Of a stretch of DNA of 64,000 bases, positions 60,512-64,000 are shown in pieces. The stretch is taken from positions 620,001-684,000 of the forward strand of contig NZ_JOFQ01000001.1 of NCBI RefSeq assembly GCF_000718305.1. Reading direction: 5' to 3'. Both the position numbers and the translations under genes were made by a program. This stretch comes from Streptomyces niger (lineage in GTDB: Bacteria > Actinomycetota > Actinomycetes > Streptomycetales > Streptomycetaceae). The notes beneath the pieces were generated by a model. It searched no databases and was not told the DNA's origin. It was given only the letters and a program-made list of their open reading frames with translations. The first letter of the stretch is position 1. Each line of letters begins with the position of its first letter.

Positions 60512-63500
60512 ATGCACGACCACCGCACCACCACCGAAGCCCGACTGAAGCGGGTGCTCGAAGAGCGCCTGTGGCCCGCCGTGTACCCGGAGTCGGTGCC
60601 GCTGACCGTCGGCGTGTGGCACGCGCCCGGCGAGCCGGTGCCGGTCGCCGAGGGCATCGCCGCACCGCGCACCCCCATCGAGCCCGGCGCGCCCTGGGGC
60701 CCGCCGTGGGGCACCAGCTGGTTCACGGTCGGCGGCACCGTCCCCGCGGAGTGGGCGGGCCGCACCGTCGAGGCCCTGCTGGACCTGGGCTTCGACGAGA
60801 ACATGCCGGGCTTCCAGTGCGAGGGCCTGGTCTACCGCCCGGACGGCTCGCCCGTGAAGGGCCTCAACCCGCGCAACCAGTGGGTACGCATCGGGGCGCC
60901 CGTCCGCGGCGGTGAGGACGTGCAGCTGCACATCGAGGCGTCCGCCAACCCCGTCATCCTGGACTACCACCCCTTCCTCCCCACCGAGCTGGGCGACCGG
61001 GAGACGGCCGGTGACGTGCCGCAGTACAAGCTGGCACGGATGGATCTGGCCGTCTTCGACCACACCGTGTGGGAGCTGGCGCACGACCTCGAAGTACTGG
61101 GCCAGCTGATGGCCGAGCTGGGCGAGGACACGGCGCGCCGCTGGGAGATCCTGCGGGCGGTGGAGCGGGCCCTGGACGCGGTGGATCTCCAGGACATCGG
61201 CGGGACCGCGGCCCGCGCCCGGGAGCGGTTGACGGAGGTGCTGTCCGCGCCCGCCCATGCCTCGGCACACCGGATCAGCGCGGTCGGCCACGCGCACATC
61301 GACTCGGCGTGGCTGTGGCCGCTGCGCGAGACGGTGCGGAAGGTGGCGCGTACGGCGTCCAACATGACCGCACTGTTGGAAGACGAGCCGGACTTCGTGT
61401 ACGCGATGTCGCAGGCGCAGCAGTACGCGTGGCTGAAGGAGCACCGGCCCGAGGTGTACGCGCGGGTGAAGAAGGCGGTGGCGGACGGCCGGTTCGTGCC
61501 GGTGGGCGGGATGTGGGTGGAGTCGGACACCAACATGCCGGGGTCCGAGGCGCTGGCCCGGCAGTTCGTGCACGGCAAGCGGTTCTTCCTGGAGGAGTTC
61601 GGGGTCGAGACGGAGGAGGTCTGGCTGCCGGACACCTTCGGGTACTCCGCGGCCCTCCCCCAGCTCGTGCGGCACGCGGGCGCGAAGTGGTTCCTGACCC
61701 AGAAGATCTCCTGGTCCCGGACCAACTCCTTCCCGCACCACACCTTCTGGTGGGAGGGCCTGAACGGCACCCGCGTCTTCACGCACTTCCCGCCGATGGA
61801 CACCTACAACGCGCAGCTGTCGGGCAAGGAGGTCGCGCACGCGGCCCGCAACTTCCGCGAGAAGGGCGCGGCGACCCGGTCGCTGGCGCCGACCGGCTGG
61901 GGCGACGGGGGCGGCGGCACCACCCGCGACATGCTGGCGCGGGCCAGGAGGCTGGGTGACCTGGAGGGCTCGTCCCGGGTCAGGTTCGAGAAGCCGGCCG
62001 ACTTCTTCGCGAAGGCGGCGGCGGAGTATCCGGACGCGCCGGTGTGGACCGGTGAGCTGTACCTGGAGCTGCACCGCGCGACGCTGACCAGCCAGGTCCG
62101 TACGAAGCAGGGCAACCGGCGGAGCGAGCACCTGCTGTACGAGGCGGAGCTGTGGTCGGCGACGGCGGCGGTGCGCGCCGGATTCCCGTATCCCTACGAG
62201 CAGTTGGACCGGCTGTGGAAGGAGGTGCTGCTGCACCAGTTCCACGACATCCTGCCGGGTACGTCCATCGCGTGGGTGCACCGGGAGGCGGCCGAGCGGT
62301 ACGCGCGCATCGCGGCCGAGCTGGAGGAGCTGATCGGCGCCGCACAGCGGGCGCTGGCGGGCGACCCGGCGGCGGGCGCGACGCTGGTGTTCAACGCGGC
62401 GCCGCACGGCCGCGCGGGCGTGCCGGCACGCGGCGCGCGGCCCGAGCCGGCGGCACCGAACGGCACCGGTTGCGTGCCCCGCGCGGGCGGCGGCTACGTT
62501 CTGGACAACGGGCTGCTGCGGGCCGAGATCGACGGCCGGGGCCTGCTGGTATCGCTGTACGACCTGCGGGCCGCGCGGGAGACCCTCGCCCCGGGCAAGG
62601 CGGCCAACCTGCTCCAGCTGCACCAGGACTTCCCGACGATGTGGGACGCCTGGGACGTGGACGAGTTCTACCGCAACACGGTGACGGACCTGACCGAGGC
62701 CGATGAGGTGACGGCGGTCGACGGCGGCACGGCCGGGGCCGTACGCGTGCGTCGTACGTTCGGTGCCTCGTCCGTCACGCAGGTGCTGACGCTGCCGCCG
62801 GGCGCGGCGCGGCTGGAGATCGCCACGGAGGTGGACTGGCACGAGAGGGAGAAGTTCCTCAAGGCGGCCTTCCCCCTCGATGTGCACGCCGACCGGGTCG
62901 CGGCGGAGACCCAGTTCGGGCACCTGTACCGGCCCACGCACACCAACACCAGCTGGGACGCGGCGAAGTTCGAGGCGTGCGCGCACCGGTTCGTGCACGT
63001 CGAGGAGGTGGGCTGGGGTGTGGCGCTGGTGACGGACTCGACGTACGGGTACGACGCCTCGCGCGCCGCCCGCGAGACGGGCCGTGGCACCACCACGACC
63101 GTACGGCTGTCGCTGCTGCGGGCGCCGCGCTTCCCCGACCCCCGTACCGACCAGGGCGTGCACCGCTTCCGCTGCGCGCTGGTGCCGGGCGCGGGCGTCG
63201 GCGACGCGGTGCGCGAGGGCTGGGCGCTGAACCTGCCGGAGCGGCGGGTGGCGGGCACCGCGGCGGCGGTCGAGCCGCTCGTGTCGGTGGCCGACGAGGC
63301 CGTGACCGTGACCGCGGTGAAGCTCGCGGACGACGGCAGCGGGGATGTGGTGGTGCGGCTGCACGAGGCCCGCGGCGGACGCGTCCGCACCCGGCTGGCC
63401 TGCGGCTTCCCGGTGGCTTCCGTGGTCCGGTGCGACCTGCTGGAACGGCCGGTCGGGGGCGGAGAGGAACACACCGACGACGGGCTCGGCCTGACTCTGC

Positions 63501-63547
63501 ACCCCTTCGAGATCGTCACACTGCGGCTGGGCCGCCGGGCCGGCTGA
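60512..63547 (+). CDS. GH38 alpha-mannosidase
   Basis: 1011 residues, full length. The N-terminal domain (1-250) is followed by the catalytic domain with zinc ligands His262 and Asp264 in GHAHIDSAWLWP, nucleophile Asp374 in VWLPDTFGYSAALPQ, and a third His in HQFHDILPGT. The C-terminal half is the beta-sandwich set of bacterial and fungal cytosolic-type GH38 enzymes. It removes alpha-linked mannose from imported oligosaccharide. It starts 15 bases after the GH5 gene with GAAGGAG upstream and is last in the LacI-controlled operon. Confidence 0.95.
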   Translation: MHDHRTTTEARLKRVLEERLWPAVYPESVPLTVGVWHAPGEPVPVAEGIAAPRTPIEPGAPWGPPWGTSWFTVGGTVPAEWAGRTVEALLDLGFDENMPGFQCEGLVYRPDGSPVKGLNPRNQWVRIGAPVRGGEDVQLHIEASANPVILDYHPFLPTELGDRETAGDVPQYKLARMDLAVFDHTVWELAHDLEVLGQLMAELGEDTARRWEILRAVERALDAVDLQDIGGTAARARERLTEVLSAPAHASAHRISAVGHAHIDSAWLWPLRETVRKVARTASNMTALLEDEPDFVYAMSQAQQYAWLKEHRPEVYARVKKAVADGRFVPVGGMWVESDTNMPGSEALARQFVHGKRFFLEEFGVETEEVWLPDTFGYSAALPQLVRHAGAKWFLTQKISWSRTNSFPHHTFWWEGLNGTRVFTHFPPMDTYNAQLSGKEVAHAARNFREKGAATRSLAPTGWGDGGGGTTRDMLARARRLGDLEGSSRVRFEKPADFFAKAAAEYPDAPVWTGELYLELHRATLTSQVRTKQGNRRSEHLLYEAELWSATAAVRAGFPYPYEQLDRLWKEVLLHQFHDILPGTSIAWVHREAAERYARIAAELEELIGAAQRALAGDPAAGATLVFNAAPHGRAGVPARGARPEPAAPNGTGCVPRAGGGYVLDNGLLRAEIDGRGLLVSLYDLRAARETLAPGKAANLLQLHQDFPTMWDAWDVDEFYRNTVTDLTEADEVTAVDGGTAGAVRVRRTFGASSVTQVLTLPPGAARLEIATEVDWHEREKFLKAAFPLDVHADRVAAETQFGHLYRPTHTNTSWDAAKFEACAHRFVHVEEVGWGVALVTDSTYGYDASRAARETGRGTTTTVRLSLLRAPRFPDPRTDQGVHRFRCALVPGAGVGDAVREGWALNLPERRVAGTAAAVEPLVSVADEAVTVTAVKLADDGSGDVVVRLHEARGGRVRTRLACGFPVASVVRCDLLERPVGGGEEHTDDGLGLTLHPFEIVTLRLGRRAG

Positions 63548-63562
63548 TCCGGAGGAGGCGGC

Positions 63563-64000
63563 TCACTCGCCGTACACGTACGGCGTGGTGGTCGTCAGCG
63601 GGGCGAAGCCGAGGCGCTGGAGGATGGGGCGGCTCTGGTCGGAGGCGTCGACCTGGAGGTAGCGGTGCCCGCGGGCCGCGGCGATGCGGGCGCGGTGGGC
63701 GACCAGGGCGCGGTACAGGCCGCGGCCGCGCCATTCCGGGAGGGTGCCGCCGCCCCAGAGCGAGGCGAACGGGGCGTCCGGCGGCAGGTCCGCGCGGGCC
63801 GCGCTCACCGGGGTGTCGCCGGCCATCGCGACCACCGCCGCCACCGTCTCCGGTGCCTCGGCGAGCCGGTCGAGGAGCTGGGTGCGGAACCGGGCCCGGC
63901 CGGGGCCGAAGACCTGTGCGTGGACGGCGACCATGAGGTCCACGCCGGCGGGGCCGGTGACCGGTTCCAGCCGGATGCCGTCCGGGAGGTCGGCGGCGGT
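63563..64000 (-). CDS. GNAT-family N-acetyltransferase (partial)
   Basis: The C-terminal 145 residues of a GNAT protein; the frame stays open past an internal Met at 63943 to the right edge, and the residues before it (LPDGIRLEPVTGPAGVD) look like the start of the domain. The acetyl-CoA site is LPEWRGRGLYRALVAHR, and the end reads LQRLGFAPLTTTTPYVY. The substrate is unknown. It converges on the GH38 gene. Confidence 0.85.
   Translation of the reverse strand, partial: TAADLPDGIRLEPVTGPAGVDLMVAVHAQVFGPGRARFRTQLLDRLAEAPETVAAVVAMAGDTPVSAARADLPPDAPFASLWGGGTLPEWRGRGLYRALVAHRARIAAARGHRYLQVDASDQSRPILQRLGFAPLTTTTPYVYGE

Noticed and set aside
58325..63502. Very long open frame (1725 codons) on the minus strand opposite the permease, GH5 and GH38 genes
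   Set aside because: It is antisense to well-conserved enzymes, has no family features, and is low-complexity. High GC makes such stop-free antisense frames common.

Overview
The window is about 72% GC by eye, has strong third-position GC bias, uses GTG and TTG starts, and carries two in-frame TTA codons. Its families (MsiK-type ABC sugar importers without an ATPase, ROK/LacI/IclR regulators, Tat-like signals, CGNR proteins) fit a Streptomyces accessory or chromosome-arm region. No RNA genes, CRISPR array or phage genes were seen. It is mostly a set of separate catabolic cassettes, each with its own regulator, plus one unusual cluster built on an asparagine synthetase-PrpF fusion.

Layout. 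1-5.2 kb: end of an Mrp-type antiporter cluster, a CocE hydrolase with an ATP-grasp ligase, and an aldo/keto reductase. 5.2-10.1 kb: an operon of MFS carrier, fumarylacetoacetate-hydrolase remnant, KDG-type kinase, hexulose-phosphate synthase and isomerase, with a divergent IclR regulator. 10.1-11.2 kb: a secreted GH18 endoglycosidase behind a LacI-type operator. 11.2-22 kb: two eroded pseudogenes, a TTA-containing epoxide-hydrolase-like protein, housekeeping-type singletons, a FtsX-type permease and a two-component system. 22-29.7 kb: a probable aromatic-acid catabolic cluster (bicupin, alpha/beta hydrolase, SDR, HpaI-type aldolase, MFS, tandem SnoaL protein) under a LacI regulator with repeated ATACGTAT-like operators. 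29.7-38.1 kb: amino-acid permease, HisD-like dehydrogenase, LysR regulator, cyclic amidohydrolase and the AsnB-PrpF fusion. 38.4-45.7 kb: Rieske ferredoxin, MFS carrier, truncated FolD and PurU-like deformylase, linked by repeated TTGCGTAT elements and interrupted by a small-protein operon, an IS remnant and a TetR/alcohol-dehydrogenase pair. 45.8-53.4 kb: a ROK-controlled beta-glucoside/beta-glucan system. 53.4-54.8 kb: hutF. 54.9-63.5 kb: a LacI-controlled importer with GH5- and GH38-type mannosidases. A partial GNAT gene ends the window.

How genes work together. The most coherent system is a split N-glycan-use regulon. The GH18 gene at 10.2 kb and the LacI/ABC/GH5/GH38 cluster at 55-63 kb share a near-palindromic operator with core ACTAAAGCGCATTAG. 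Secreted GH18 could release mannose-rich N-glycans, the ABC system import them, and GH38 plus the GH5 enzyme trim alpha-mannose and then the Man-beta-GlcNAc core. The second importer (47-53 kb) pairs secreted GH30 with intracellular GH1, as expected for beta-1,6-glucan or gentio-oligosaccharides. Neither importer encodes an ATPase, so both probably use a shared MsiK-type ATPase encoded elsewhere.

The least explained part is 33.7-38.1 kb, where a 964-residue fusion of a class II glutamine amidotransferase/asparagine synthetase and a PrpF-like isomerase overlaps a cyclic amidohydrolase gene. Its TTA codon implies bldA-dependent translation, which suggests a late-growth or specialised-metabolite role. 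All functions are inferred from sequence features alone.
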